Positions 23,612 to 32,534 of a stretch of 48,503 bases of DNA are shown here, in pieces. Location: the NCBI RefSeq assembly GCF_023716925.1, contig NZ_JAMQQG010000027.1, forward strand, positions 1-48,503, read 5' to 3'. A program made the translations under genes and the position numbers. Under the pieces are notes generated by a model, which was not told the DNA's origin, did no database searches, and saw only the letters and a program-made list of their open reading frames with translations. Each line of letters begins with the position of its first letter. The stretch's first letter is position 1. Origin of the DNA: Frankia sp. R82. GTDB lineage: Bacteria; Actinomycetota; Actinomycetes; Frankiales; Frankiaceae.

Positions 23612-23943
23612 GTCCGTCGGCATCCTGACGGTGCACCCGGCGGAAAGCCGGATCCCACCGTCGCGGAACCGGGCCGGACACGGACCGCCGCTCGCCGACC
23701 GTGGTGCGCCATGGTCGGCCATCGACTCTCCTGGCCGACCAATTGCGTGGCCCCGTCCGGGGGCGCGGCCGGGACGAATCCCCCCGCCGGGACCCAACAC
23801 ATCACCAACTACCGCTATCCTTGCGACCGATTGCTGTTGTATTTACGGGAATCCCGCTCCAAGGAGCGGAAACAGGCGCTTGGTCCATGTGGGCCATCAC
23901 GCCGACGGGCGTTGGGTGCCCGGGTTCAACAAGGAGGCATTCA
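23612..23943. other. Intergenic region upstream of the secreted protein gene
   Basis: No gene is supported. There is an AT-richer stretch at 23800-23870, a small perfect stem ccgctcc/ggagcgg near 23857-23872, and the ribosome-binding site AAGGAGG at about 23930-23937. The lower-GC part probably contains the promoter of the next gene, but I could not assign hexamers with confidence. Confidence 0.5.
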
Positions 23944-24681
23944 ATGCCGTATGCCGTATCGTCGCGTCTGCGCCGCAGGCCTGACCAGCCTGCCGCGGGC
24001 GGGGCACCGCAGGATCCCGTCGACCTTGACGCCCCCGGCCAGGGGTTCCGGGCGCAGCCGCGGCCCGAAGCCGAAGCGGCAGGCTCGTTCGCGCGTGGAC
24101 GGGCTCGGTCCGGTCCGCGCCCCGCCGGGTCCCGTCGCCGGGTCCGCTCCGTGCTGGCCGCGACGGGCACCGCGCTCACCCTCACCGGGCTGGTCGCGGT
24201 CGGCGGTGCCGCGCCGGCCCAGGCCGGCGGTGCGACCTGGGCCGAGTGTCCGAGTGGCCAGGTGATCAGCATTACCGCACCGCCCGAGCCAGGGCAGCCG
24301 TCGTCCGGGATGACGCGGCTGGCCGCCGGCTTCTACGCGCACATCGCGCAGGCCTGGCCGCCCGCCACGTCCCTGCTGTGTCGCACGGAGCGCGGGGGAG
24401 GTGCGCAGGTGGGGCAGCCACCGATCAGGATCGAGCGGATGAGCTGCCCGAACGGCCAGGTGACCTTCGGTGTGCCACGGCCGCAGCTCCCCGGCGGCAA
24501 CGGGGTGGACGGCCCGCCCGTCCGCTGGGGGACCTACCTGCCGGATGGCTGGTACGACCTGTCGGCAACGGCCAACGACCCCGGATGGACGCCGGTGTGC
24601 TGGTCGCAGACCAACCGCACGGCGACCGGGCCGGCCGCCGGTAGTGGTGTCGCCGCCGCCGCACCGATCCACACCAGCTGA
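23944..24681 (+). CDS. Secreted protein of unknown function
   Basis: 245 residues from ATG 23944, with AAGGAGG at a good distance. The first ~60 residues are polar and disordered. They are followed by a signal-peptide-like segment: RRRVRSVLAATGTALTLTGL then VAVGGAAPAQAGG, with a probable cleavage after AQA. The mature part (about 150 residues) has two CPxGQ segments (AECPSGQVIS and MSCPNGQVTFG), two other cysteines, and tryptophans typical of a compact disulfide-bonded extracellular domain. An unusually long N-region before the signal is present, or translation starts later. I do not recognise the family. Confidence 0.7.
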   Translation: MPYAVSSRLRRRPDQPAAGGAPQDPVDLDAPGQGFRAQPRPEAEAAGSFARGRARSGPRPAGSRRRVRSVLAATGTALTLTGLVAVGGAAPAQAGGATWAECPSGQVISITAPPEPGQPSSGMTRLAAGFYAHIAQAWPPATSLLCRTERGGGAQVGQPPIRIERMSCPNGQVTFGVPRPQLPGGNGVDGPPVRWGTYLPDGWYDLSATANDPGWTPVCWSQTNRTATGPAAGSGVAAAAPIHTS

Positions 24682-24775
24682 TCCGTCCCTCGACATCGGC
24701 CGGGTCGATCAGGTCGGCCGGGCTGATCGGGCCGGCCGGGCTGGCCGGGCTGGCCGGAAGTACCCGCGACGACAG

Positions 24776-24818
24776 ACGGCCGCGGAACCGTGGTGTCGCA
24801 CCATGGCTCCGCGGCCGT
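24776..24818. terminator. Bidirectional terminator hairpin between convergent genes
   Basis: Twenty-base arms 24776-24795 and 24799-24818 pair with two imperfect positions and a 3-base loop. It is placed between the secreted protein gene (stop 24681) and the convergent ahcY gene (stop 24918). Confidence 0.7.
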
Positions 24819-24917
24819 CCGGGTTCGACGATCAACCGTATGGCGACCTGCTGGCGGCCGTCCGGGGCAGGCGATCAGCCACGGACGGCCGGCAGCGGGT
24901 GGATCAGCGGCAGATGA

Positions 24918-26354
24918 TCAGTAGCGGTAGTGGTCCGCCTTGTACGGGCCCTCGACCGGCACGCCGATGTAGTCGGCCTGCTGCTTGGTGAGGGTGGTGA
25001 GCTTGACGCCCAGCGCCGACAGGTGCAGGCGGGCGACCTTCTCGTCCAGGTGCTTGGGCAGCACGTAGACCCCGACCGGGTAGCTCTCGGTCTTGGTGAA
25101 CAGCTCGATCTGCGCGATGACCTGGTTGGTGAAGCTGTTCGACATGACGAAGCTCGGGTGCCCGGTGGCGCAGCCGAGGTTCATCAGCCGGCCCTCGGCG
25201 AGCACGATGATCGAGTGCCCGTCCGGGAACACCCACTCGTCGACCTGCGGCTTGATGTTGATCTTCTCGATGCCGGCGGTCTTCGCGAGGCCGGCCATGT
25301 CGATCTCGTTGTCGAAGTGGCCGATGTTGGACACGATCGCCTGGTGCTTCATCGCGGCCATGTGCTCGGCCCGGATGATGTCGTAGTTGCCGGTGGTGGT
25401 GACGAAGATGTCGGCAATGCCGACCACGTCCTCGAGGACGTCCACCTGGAACCCGTCCATGGCCGCCTGCAGGGCGCAGATCGGGTCGATCTCGGTGACG
25501 ATGACCCGGGCACCCTGGCCGCGCAGCGCGTCCGCACAGCCCTTGCCGACGTCGCCGTAGCCGGCGACCACGGCGACCTTTCCGCCGATCAGGACGTCGG
25601 TGGCCCGGTTGAGGCCGTCGATGACCGAGTGGCGGCAGCCGTACTTGTTGTCAAACTTCGACTTCGTCACCGAGTCGTTGACGTTGATCGCCGGGAACGC
25701 GAGCGTGCCGGCCTTCGCCATCTCGTAGAGACGGTGGACGCCGGTCGTCGTCTCCTCGGTGACGCCCTTGATGGTCCGCGCCGCCTCGGTCCACCGGCCG
25801 GGACGCTCGGCGATCGTGCGCCGCAGCGTCTCGAGGATGATCGCGTACTCCTCGTTGTCCGACGGGTCGGTCGCGGGCACCGCACCGGCCGCCTCGAACT
25901 GCGCCCCCTTGTGGACGAGCAGGGTCGCGTCCCCACCATCGTCGAGGATCATGTTCGGGGCGCTGCCGTCCGGCCAGACCAGCGCCTGGTCGGTGCACCA
26001 CCAGTACTCGTCGAGGGTCTCGCCCTTCCAGGCGAAGACCGGCACGCCCTGCGGGTCGTCCTTGGTGCCGTTCGGCCCGACGACGACCGCGGCGGCGGCG
26101 TGGTCCTGGGTGGAGAAGATGTTGCAGGAGACCCAGCGGACGTCCGCGCCGAGCGCCACCAGGGTCTCGATGAGCACCGCGGTCTGGATCGTCATGTGCA
26201 GCGATCCCATGATCCGCGCGCCCGCGAGCGGCTGGCTGGCCGCGTACTCGGCGCGCGTGGCCATCAGCCCGGGCATCTCGTGCTCGGCAAGCCGGATCTC
26301 CTTGCGGCCGAACTCGGCCAGCGCGAGATCCGCGACCTTGAAGTCGAAACTCAT
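24918..26354 (-). CDS. ahcY: S-adenosylhomocysteine hydrolase
   Basis: 478 residues from ATG 26354, with GAAGGAGAG seven bases upstream. The enzyme splits S-adenosylhomocysteine to adenosine and homocysteine and keeps methylation reactions running. Signatures are [17 protein letters not shown], the substrate site [31 protein letters not shown], and the NAD-binding [20 protein letters not shown]. The C-terminal KADHYRY-type end, which reaches into the neighbouring subunit, is also present. The length is that of the bacterial form with the extra loop. Adenosine deaminase is encoded nearby (18900) but not in the same operon. Confidence 0.98.
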   Translation of the reverse strand: MSFDFKVADLALAEFGRKEIRLAEHEMPGLMATRAEYAASQPLAGARIMGSLHMTIQTAVLIETLVALGADVRWVSCNIFSTQDHAAAAVVVGPNGTKDDPQGVPVFAWKGETLDEYWWCTDQALVWPDGSAPNMILDDGGDATLLVHKGAQFEAAGAVPATDPSDNEEYAIILETLRRTIAERPGRWTEAARTIKGVTEETTTGVHRLYEMAKAGTLAFPAINVNDSVTKSKFDNKYGCRHSVIDGLNRATDVLIGGKVAVVAGYGDVGKGCADALRGQGARVIVTEIDPICALQAAMDGFQVDVLEDVVGIADIFVTTTGNYDIIRAEHMAAMKHQAIVSNIGHFDNEIDMAGLAKTAGIEKINIKPQVDEWVFPDGHSIIVLAEGRLMNLGCATGHPSFVMSNSFTNQVIAQIELFTKTESYPVGVYVLPKHLDEKVARLHLSALGVKLTTLTKQQADYIGVPVEGPYKADHYRY

Positions 26355-26520
26355 GCCCTCTCCTTCGACGCTCGGATGGCTGCCGAGCCTGGGGAATCGG
26401 CGTCTCGTCGCCGAGAACACCTGCCCTGAGCGTGCCACATGCTGGCGGAGGAGCGAAGACCCGGGCGGCGCCACGTGGCGCACCGTGAAACTACCGCCAG
26501 GTCACAGCATTTCGGCCGGG

Positions 26521-29106
26521 TTAGGTCTGAGGGGCTGCGGTGGAGGGCGCGGCGGAGGTGACGTCGCGATGGGTGTTGTCGTGGTCGCTTTCGGTGTGGT
26601 GAGGGTGGAGGTGACGTCCGCCAGGGCGGCGGTCGCGGTGGACGAGGTGGTGCTCGTCCGCCCAGACCAGCAGGGGCGGCAGGACGATCAGGGCGGACAG
26701 CAGCGCGACGGCGACGTTGAGGGCGACCAGCAGGCCGAAGTCACGCAGCAGCGGCAGGGAACTGAAGGCGAGCACGCCGACGCCGATGACGGCGGCCAGG
26801 GCGGAGACGGCGAAGGCCCGTCCGGTGCGCCCGGCGCTGGTCTCCACCGCTTCGCGCGGGCCGCGACCGCGGGCGCGTTCCTCCAGATGGCGGTAGACGA
26901 GCAGAGTGGTGAACTCGCTGCACAGGGCGACGATCAACGGCCCGCTGACGGCCGTCAGGGGACTGAGGTCGACGCCGACCGCGAGCGCGATCAGTGAGCT
27001 CAGCCCGACCGCGATCAGCACCGGGATCAGGGAGAGCGCAGCCCGGACCAGACTGAGGTGGCACAGCAACAACAGCACGAACACGGCGATGAGTGCGTAG
27101 TAGGTGAGTTCGGTGCGGTTGCTCTGGAAGGACTCGACCAGGCCGGTGCCGATCACGGCGAGACCGGACGGGATCGCGGTGATGCCGGCGGGGGGCCGGG
27201 TGTTGGCCCGGATGTCGTCGACGACGGCGGCACGGCGTTCCAGCGAGCCGGAGCCGGTCCGCAGGATGATGTTCATGGCGCCCCGGTCGAGGTTGACCGT
27301 GCTGCGCTGGATGTCGGGCGGGGCGACGGCGTAGGCGGCGCGGATGTCCTGGCCGGTGGGCATGACGATGGTGGTGTTCGGCACCTCCAGCAGGTAGCTG
27401 ACGGTGGTCACCAGGCTGCTGGCGTCGACGAGATCGGCCGGGTGGGCGGACAGCTGCCGGTTCGCGAACCGGCCGACGAAGGACGCGGTCGCGTCGTCGA
27501 AGACGTTCGAGGAGCGGACGAACACCCCAAGCTCGCTGGCCGAGCCGGCGCGGGCCCGCAGGGTGTCGATGTCCTTGATCACCTGACTGTCCTGGTTGAC
27601 CCACTTCTCCGGGTCGGTCTGCACGGTCAGTCTGCCGTCCGCGACGATGCCACCGGCGAAGACGGCCACCGAGGCGAGGACCAGCGGAATCGCGGTGATC
27701 TGCGGCAGCCCGCCGAGGCGGATGACCGTCCGTCCGAGCGGGCCGTGGGTGTAGTCGCGGGCCGCGGCGGGCCGACGGCGCTGACCCGCGTCCAGCGCGA
27801 GGACGAGGAGCAGGGTCGTGGCGATCACGATGACCGGCAGCCCGATAGCGAGCAGCGTGCCGAAGTCCCGGATCATCGGAACCTCGCTGAACTGCAGTGC
27901 GCAGAACGACAGCACTGCGGCGAGGGTCGCCACCGCCAGGGCGCGGCGCAGCCCCCGCCAGGCCGCGGCGACCGGATGACCGCTGTGGTCGAGCTGTGAC
28001 TCCTCCTCGATCCGGCTGTGCAGCTGGACGGCGAAGTCGATGCCGACGCCGAGCAGCACCGGCAGGCCGGCGATGGTCACCACCGACAGGGGCACCCCGA
28101 TGTACCCGGCCAGGCCGAACGCCCAGATCAGGCCGACCGCGACCACGGCGAGCGGGAGCAGCCGGAAGCGGACGGCGAACGCGGCGAGCAGCAGGCCGGC
28201 CATGAGCGCCAGCGAGATCGCGCCGAGGGTGAGGAAACCGCCCCGCAGGTAGTTGTTGATGTTGCGGAGCAGGACCGGCGAGCCGGTGGTCAGCACCGAC
28301 GCGTGGTCGAAGGTCTCGCCGGCGATGGCCCGTTCGACGACGTGGGCACCGTCACCCTGCTCACGCAGGGAGGCGTTACCGCTCAGCCTAGTGATCATCT
28401 GGGCGGTCGAGCCGGACGGGAAGAAGGGGCGCAGCGACTTGCGTATCGCGCCGGTGTTGTCATGCAGCAGAACATCGACCCACGCCGGGTTGTCCAGCGT
28501 GCGGGCGGCCTCCGGTACCGCCTGGACGCGTGCCAGGGTGTGTAGCGAGTCGGCCAGCCGCCGGTCGGCCGAGGCCTTGACGGGGTCCCGCTGCTGCGCG
28601 CCGAGCAGCATCGCCGCCGCCGGGCTGCTGATCGGGTCGCCGTTCTTGCCGCGAACCAGATTGGCGGTGAACTCCAGCGCCGTCAACGGGGTGATGACCG
28701 ACGAGATGTGCGGGTCGGCATCAAGGTCACGTTGTAGCGTGCGGAACTGGGCGATGTTACGCGGGGTGAACAGATCTACCGTGCGGCTGCCCGGCGTCAC
28801 GGTGAACAGAGTGATCATCGCCTCGCCGCCGAACGCCGACTGGTACTGGACGTTGTCCCGGGCGATGCGGGAGTCACTGTTGAGGTAGTTGTCCTGGCTG
28901 GTCGTGAACTCCAGTCGGGTCAGGCCGAAACCGAGGATCACTGTGACCACGAGGGTGGCCACCGCCACGATGCCGGTACGCCGCCCGGGGGCGATCCGCC
29001 CCGGCCTCGACTGCCCGGCGGGTGCCGGCTGCCCCGTGGGGACGGGCGGGGCCGGCGCGGCCGGTCGGGCCGGCGGCTCGTCAGCCGAGCTGGTGTTCTG
29101 AGACAT
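26521..29106 (-). CDS. MMPL/RND-family exporter (HAE3-like)
   Basis: 861 residues from ATG 29106, preceded by GGAGCG. It has the double RND layout. After a Pro-rich cytoplasmic N-terminus, TM1 is TGIVAVATLVVTVILGFGLT. A large extracytoplasmic domain (about 90-285) follows, then a five-helix bundle containing VVTIAGLPVLLGVGIDFAVQ. A second TM (ITAIPLVLASVAVFAGGIV) precedes a second extracytoplasmic domain and a second bundle (DLSPLTAVSGPLIVALCSEF ... SALAAVIGVGVLAFSSLPLL). Such proteins export lipids or hydrophobic compounds using proton motive force; HpnN-type hopanoid transporters belong to this class. The substrate cannot be read from the neighbours. The second SSD-like segment has SEF where a GID/GTDY-type acidic motif is usual. 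Confidence 0.88.
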   Translation of the reverse strand: MSQNTSSADEPPARPAAPAPPVPTGQPAPAGQSRPGRIAPGRRTGIVAVATLVVTVILGFGLTRLEFTTSQDNYLNSDSRIARDNVQYQSAFGGEAMITLFTVTPGSRTVDLFTPRNIAQFRTLQRDLDADPHISSVITPLTALEFTANLVRGKNGDPISSPAAAMLLGAQQRDPVKASADRRLADSLHTLARVQAVPEAARTLDNPAWVDVLLHDNTGAIRKSLRPFFPSGSTAQMITRLSGNASLREQGDGAHVVERAIAGETFDHASVLTTGSPVLLRNINNYLRGGFLTLGAISLALMAGLLLAAFAVRFRLLPLAVVAVGLIWAFGLAGYIGVPLSVVTIAGLPVLLGVGIDFAVQLHSRIEEESQLDHSGHPVAAAWRGLRRALAVATLAAVLSFCALQFSEVPMIRDFGTLLAIGLPVIVIATTLLLVLALDAGQRRRPAAARDYTHGPLGRTVIRLGGLPQITAIPLVLASVAVFAGGIVADGRLTVQTDPEKWVNQDSQVIKDIDTLRARAGSASELGVFVRSSNVFDDATASFVGRFANRQLSAHPADLVDASSLVTTVSYLLEVPNTTIVMPTGQDIRAAYAVAPPDIQRSTVNLDRGAMNIILRTGSGSLERRAAVVDDIRANTRPPAGITAIPSGLAVIGTGLVESFQSNRTELTYYALIAVFVLLLLCHLSLVRAALSLIPVLIAVGLSSLIALAVGVDLSPLTAVSGPLIVALCSEFTTLLVYRHLEERARGRGPREAVETSAGRTGRAFAVSALAAVIGVGVLAFSSLPLLRDFGLLVALNVAVALLSALIVLPPLLVWADEHHLVHRDRRPGGRHLHPHHTESDHDNTHRDVTSAAPSTAAPQT

Positions 29107-29601
29107 CGGGCACGCTCCGGAGTCAACAGTGGCCCCCGGAACAGCGCGCACTGCGACGGCCTGTCCGACGGTGTACCTCAGGATGTATAGCGTAGGTCAC
29201 ATCGCGGACGGGAGTCCCGGGCCTTGATCTTTTTTGGCTTCTTTGTGTCGTTATCTGATTACAATTTGTAGTGTCGCGAGAAGAGTCTCCATCATCTGTA
29301 TACGCGGAGCATCAGATTGCGTCCCCATTCGGCCTGAAGGTGCCCCTCCCGGCTGGAGTTCTTGCTTTTCGTCGTCGGCTGAATCAGTTGAGTGATGGTG
29401 GGTCGCGACTCGGTCCTTGGCCCGGTGCGGGCCGGCTGCGGGCAAGCCCTCGGGCCGAGACCGTAAGGCCTGAGGGGCGGGAGGCATGCGTTCCGGGGCG
29501 CTTTCGGGCCGCCGCGGATCGTGGGTGGGGTTCGGCGGCCGGCCACCAGTGGGGCGGGGCGCCGCCGGCTCGCGGCGTGACGATCGCCCGTCGCGCGGCC
29601 G

Positions 29602-29635
29602 GGACCCCGCCCCCACCTAGGTGGGGGCGGGGTCC
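29602..29635. repeat. Perfect 34-bp palindrome
   Basis: The arms 29602-29618 (ggaccccgcccccacct) and 29619-29635 are exact reverse complements with no spacer. As RNA it forms a very stable stem with a tetraloop-size tip. It may be a terminator, a cruciform site or a regulator target. Confidence 0.9.
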
Positions 29636-29866
29636 GTCTGGAGCCCGCGGATCGGAGTCGGGAATCCGACAGGATGAACAGACCGGTCCGTGTCGTGCCG
29701 GAATCGAGGTTCTCTGGTTCCTTGTTGTTAATCTGCGGGTCGGCGGGGAAAAGAGATCCTGGACAGTTCGCCCTGTGTCGGACGCATCAGGTATGCGGCG
29801 GTGGGCGGGAAGTCGAGGAAAGATCCCGAACTGAGCCGTATCTCACACGCGGTTCGCTGTCGCACT

Positions 29867-29882
29867 TACCGATCGGTCGGTA
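29867..29882 (+). promoter_or_regulatory. TetR-type operator upstream of the PAP2 gene
   Basis: taccgatcggtcggta is a 16-bp inverted repeat with one mismatched position. It is close to the TACCGACCGGTCGGTA form bound by many actinobacterial TetR regulators. It lies about 65 bases before the first start codon. No tetR gene is in the window. Confidence 0.5.
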
Positions 29883-29930
29883 GGAACAAAGGGGCAGGTG
29901 AACGGGACATGTCCTGATGGGGAGGCGCGG

Positions 29931-29954
29931 ATGCTGCGGTGCTGCGCATGGTGA
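29931..29954 (+). CDS. Possible 7-codon leader peptide before the PAP2 gene
   Basis: ATG 29931 has the best ribosome-binding site here (GGGGAGG, 29919-29925) and encodes MLRCCAW. Its TGA (29952-29954) overlaps the ATG (29948) of the next gene. The two adjacent Cys codons recall actinobacterial cysteine-responsive leader peptides, but translation is unproven. Confidence 0.35.
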   Translation: MLRCCAW

Positions 29955-30991
29955 GCGCAACGGGCCAGGTGTTTTCGAGCGACCGACACCAGAGTGGGCG
30001 GGTCGCCGACCTGTTGCGGTCGAGCGCCTTCGTGATCAGCCAGATCGTCCTGCTCGGGTCGCTGTACGTGCTGTACGACCTCGGGCGGCATCTCGCCACC
30101 GGCCGTGAGCTGGAGGCGTTGCGGCACTCCGTCCGCGTCTGGCATCTCGAGCGGCTCTTCGATCTTCCGGACGAGGCTTCGGTGCAGGCCCTGGCGCTGC
30201 GGTCCACCCGGTTGCTGGAGCTGGCGAACCGGTTCTACGTGACCGTGCATTTTCCCGCGGCCATCGTGTTTCTGCTCTGGGTACTGCTTTTCCAGCGGCA
30301 CGCCTGGCGCCGGGTACGGACCGTCATCGCCGTCTCCACCGGCGTGGCCCTGATGATTCACATCGTTTATCCGCTCGCGCCGCCGCGGTATCTGCCTCGG
30401 GTCCTACCCCAGGTCAACCTGGTCGACACCGGCGCCGTGATCGGACCTTCGCCGTACGGGCCGCATGACACCGTCGCCAACCAGTACGCGGCGATGCCGA
30501 GTCTGCACATCGGCTGGGCGATCCTCGAGGCCTGGGGTGTGATCACCATTCTGCGGGTCCGTGCCCGCTGGCTCGCGATCCTGCATCCGATCATCACGAC
30601 GATCGTGGTGGTCATCACCGCGAACCACTACTGGCTCGACGGCATCATCGGTGGTGGTCTGGTCGTCGCGGCGGTCCAGCTCACCCGGCCGGAGGTGCAG
30701 ACCCGGCTCCGACTGTGGGCGATCATGTGCCATCTGCCGGTCGGCGCGCCGGCGGGCGCCGATGCTCCCGGTGGGCCGGTCGAGGTGGCAGCACCCCGAC
30801 GACCCGTCCGGCAGCCGTCAGGCCCGGCTGCGTTGTCCGCCTCGGCTGCCGCCGCGGTGGCAACCGCAACGGCCGCGGCGTCGTCACCACCACCACCGTC
30901 GTCGCCACCGTCGTCATCGTCACCGTTGTTGTCACGGCCGTCGGCGCCCGCCCAGGCCAGACGGGTGGAGTCCGCGGATCCGGCCGGCTGA
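29948..30991 (+). CDS. PAP2-family membrane phosphatase / inositolphosphotransferase-like protein
   Basis: 347 residues from ATG 29948; GTG 29939 in frame is an alternative. It has about six hydrophobic segments (for example [53 protein letters not shown]). The PAP2 active-site motifs are present: [16 protein letters not shown] (Ser-His) and [15 protein letters not shown] (His and Asp). This matches the PAP2_3/Aur1-type group that acts on lipid phosphates or transfers head groups such as inositol phosphate. The last ~80 residues are Ala/Pro/Ser-rich and probably cytoplasmic and disordered. Expression is probably controlled by the TetR-type site upstream. Confidence 0.87.
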   Translation: MVSATGQVFSSDRHQSGRVADLLRSSAFVISQIVLLGSLYVLYDLGRHLATGRELEALRHSVRVWHLERLFDLPDEASVQALALRSTRLLELANRFYVTVHFPAAIVFLLWVLLFQRHAWRRVRTVIAVSTGVALMIHIVYPLAPPRYLPRVLPQVNLVDTGAVIGPSPYGPHDTVANQYAAMPSLHIGWAILEAWGVITILRVRARWLAILHPIITTIVVVITANHYWLDGIIGGGLVVAAVQLTRPEVQTRLRLWAIMCHLPVGAPAGADAPGGPVEVAAPRRPVRQPSGPAALSASAAAAVATATAAASSPPPPSSPPSSSSPLLSRPSAPAQARRVESADPAG

Positions 30992-31025
30992 CCGGGCAGG
31001 TCCGACACTGCCCGTGCCGTTACCG

Positions 31026-32246
31026 TCAGGACAGCCGTTCGAGGATGAGGGCCATGCCCTGGCCGCCGCCGATGCAGGTGGTCTCCAGACCGATCGTGGT
31101 GTCGGTGGTGCGCAGCCCGTTGACCAGGGTGGTCAGCAGTCGGGCGCCGGTCATGCCGAACGGATGGCCCAGCGCGATCGCGCCGCCGTGCACGTTCAGC
31201 CGGTCGAGGCCGATGCCGAGTTGCTGGTAGGACGGGACGACCTGGGCGGCGAACGCCTCGTTGATCTCCACGAGATCCACGTCGTCGATGGTCATGCCGG
31301 CTCGGGCGAGGGCCCGGCGGGACGCCTCGACCGGTCCGAGGCCCATGATTTCCGGGGACAGCCCGCTCAGCCCGGTGGATACCAGCCGGGCGATCGGGGT
31401 GATGCCGAGCTCCCGGGCCCGGGAGTCGCTCATGACCACGACGGCTGCGGCTCCGTCGTTGAGTGGGCAGGCGTTGCCCGCGGTCACGGTGCCATCCGGA
31501 CGGAACACCGGGGGCAAGGTGGCGAGCACCTCAAGGGTCGTGCCGGGTCGGGGACCGTCGTCGGCGTCGACGATCGTGCCGTCCGGCAGTTGCACCGGAG
31601 TGATCTCCCGCTTGAAGAAGCCGGCGCTGATCGCCTTCTCGGCGAGGTTCTGCGACCGGCAGGCGAACGCGTCCTGCTCGGCCCGGCCGACCCCGGTGAG
31701 CTGGGCGACGTTCTCGGCTGTCTGCCCCATCGCGATGTAGACGTCCGGGAGGTCGCCGCGGCTGCGCGGATCGGTCCACGGTGGGGCGCCACCGATGGCC
31801 CGCAGGGACGTCCGGGCCTGCGCACCCGCATAGCCGGGATTCTGGGTACCGGGCAGGTTGTCGCTGTTGCCGCGGAGATAGCCGCTGACCACCTCCACCC
31901 CGGCGGCGACGAAGACGTCTCCCTCGCCGGCCCGCACCGCGTGCATCGCCATCTGGATGGCCTGCATCGACGAGGCGCAGTAGCGGGCGACGGTCGTGCC
32001 CGGCACGTTGTCGAGACCCAGGGTGACCGCGATCACCCGACCGAGGTTGTGGCCCTGGTCGCCGCCGGGCAGACCACACCCGACGATCAGATCGTCGATC
32101 TCGTTCGGGTCCAGCATCGGGATCTGGTCGAGGACGGCACGCACGATCGTGGCAGCCAGATCGTCGGCCCGTAGGCCCCGCAGCGAGCCCTTGAAGGCTC
32201 GTCCGATCGGCGAACGGGCGGTGGCGACGACGACTGCGTCGGGCAT
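31026..32246 (-). CDS. Acetyl-CoA acetyltransferase / thiolase
   Basis: 406 residues from ATG 32246, with GGGAGG upstream. It has all thiolase landmarks: the acyl-accepting Cys90 in [30 protein letters not shown], the [19 protein letters not shown] loop with the catalytic His, and the second catalytic Cys in [15 protein letters not shown]. It acts in fatty-acid beta-oxidation or acetoacetyl-CoA formation; sequence alone does not separate these. It is a single gene, convergent with the PAP2 gene and divergent from the calpain-like gene, without a hydratase or dehydrogenase partner. Confidence 0.95.
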   Translation of the reverse strand: MPDAVVVATARSPIGRAFKGSLRGLRADDLAATIVRAVLDQIPMLDPNEIDDLIVGCGLPGGDQGHNLGRVIAVTLGLDNVPGTTVARYCASSMQAIQMAMHAVRAGEGDVFVAAGVEVVSGYLRGNSDNLPGTQNPGYAGAQARTSLRAIGGAPPWTDPRSRGDLPDVYIAMGQTAENVAQLTGVGRAEQDAFACRSQNLAEKAISAGFFKREITPVQLPDGTIVDADDGPRPGTTLEVLATLPPVFRPDGTVTAGNACPLNDGAAAVVVMSDSRARELGITPIARLVSTGLSGLSPEIMGLGPVEASRRALARAGMTIDDVDLVEINEAFAAQVVPSYQQLGIGLDRLNVHGGAIALGHPFGMTGARLLTTLVNGLRTTDTTIGLETTCIGGGQGMALILERLS

Positions 32247-32534
32247 GACCGGCCTCCCATCCTGTGTTGGCCCATCCTCGGTCGTCCGTGCCAGGCGCCC
32301 ACCCTCGGCGCCGTGGTCGCGCGATTGCGGACGGACGGGGAAAATGATCAAAACTGTAGCGCGATGACCACCGCTGAGTCGCCCGACGCGTGCCCCAGAT
32401 GGCCTGTCTGTCCCGTTCGCGATCTACCCTCAACCGACCGGATTCGAACGAATCAGCCGCGCGTCGGACCACGAAGAGACCATCGGCAGGACCAGTCCGA
32501 GACAGGCCGTTGCGCGGGTGGGAGGGCGGGAGTG

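Larger units (their letters stand above)
29107..29930. other. Long intergenic region with a large palindrome
   Basis: About 820 bases without a supported gene between two divergent membrane-protein genes. GC drops clearly at 29220-29300 and 29680-29760. It contains a perfect 34-bp palindrome at 29602-29635 and a TetR-type operator at 29867-29882, both listed separately. I found no RNA gene that I could support, although the length and base composition leave room for one. Confidence 0.55.

Noticed and set aside
23840-23943. A short peptide frame (ending GRWVPGFNKEAFNAV) before the secreted protein gene
   Set aside because: It resembles loosely the GxWVxGF ends of surface proteins, but it has no start with a ribosome-binding site and overlaps the next gene's own ribosome-binding site.
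26355-26520. Possible S-adenosylhomocysteine riboswitch in front of ahcY
   Set aside because: A small GCTCGG/CCGAGC stem occurs near the start codon, but the conserved GAGGAGCGCUGC core of SAH riboswitches is absent on the sense strand.
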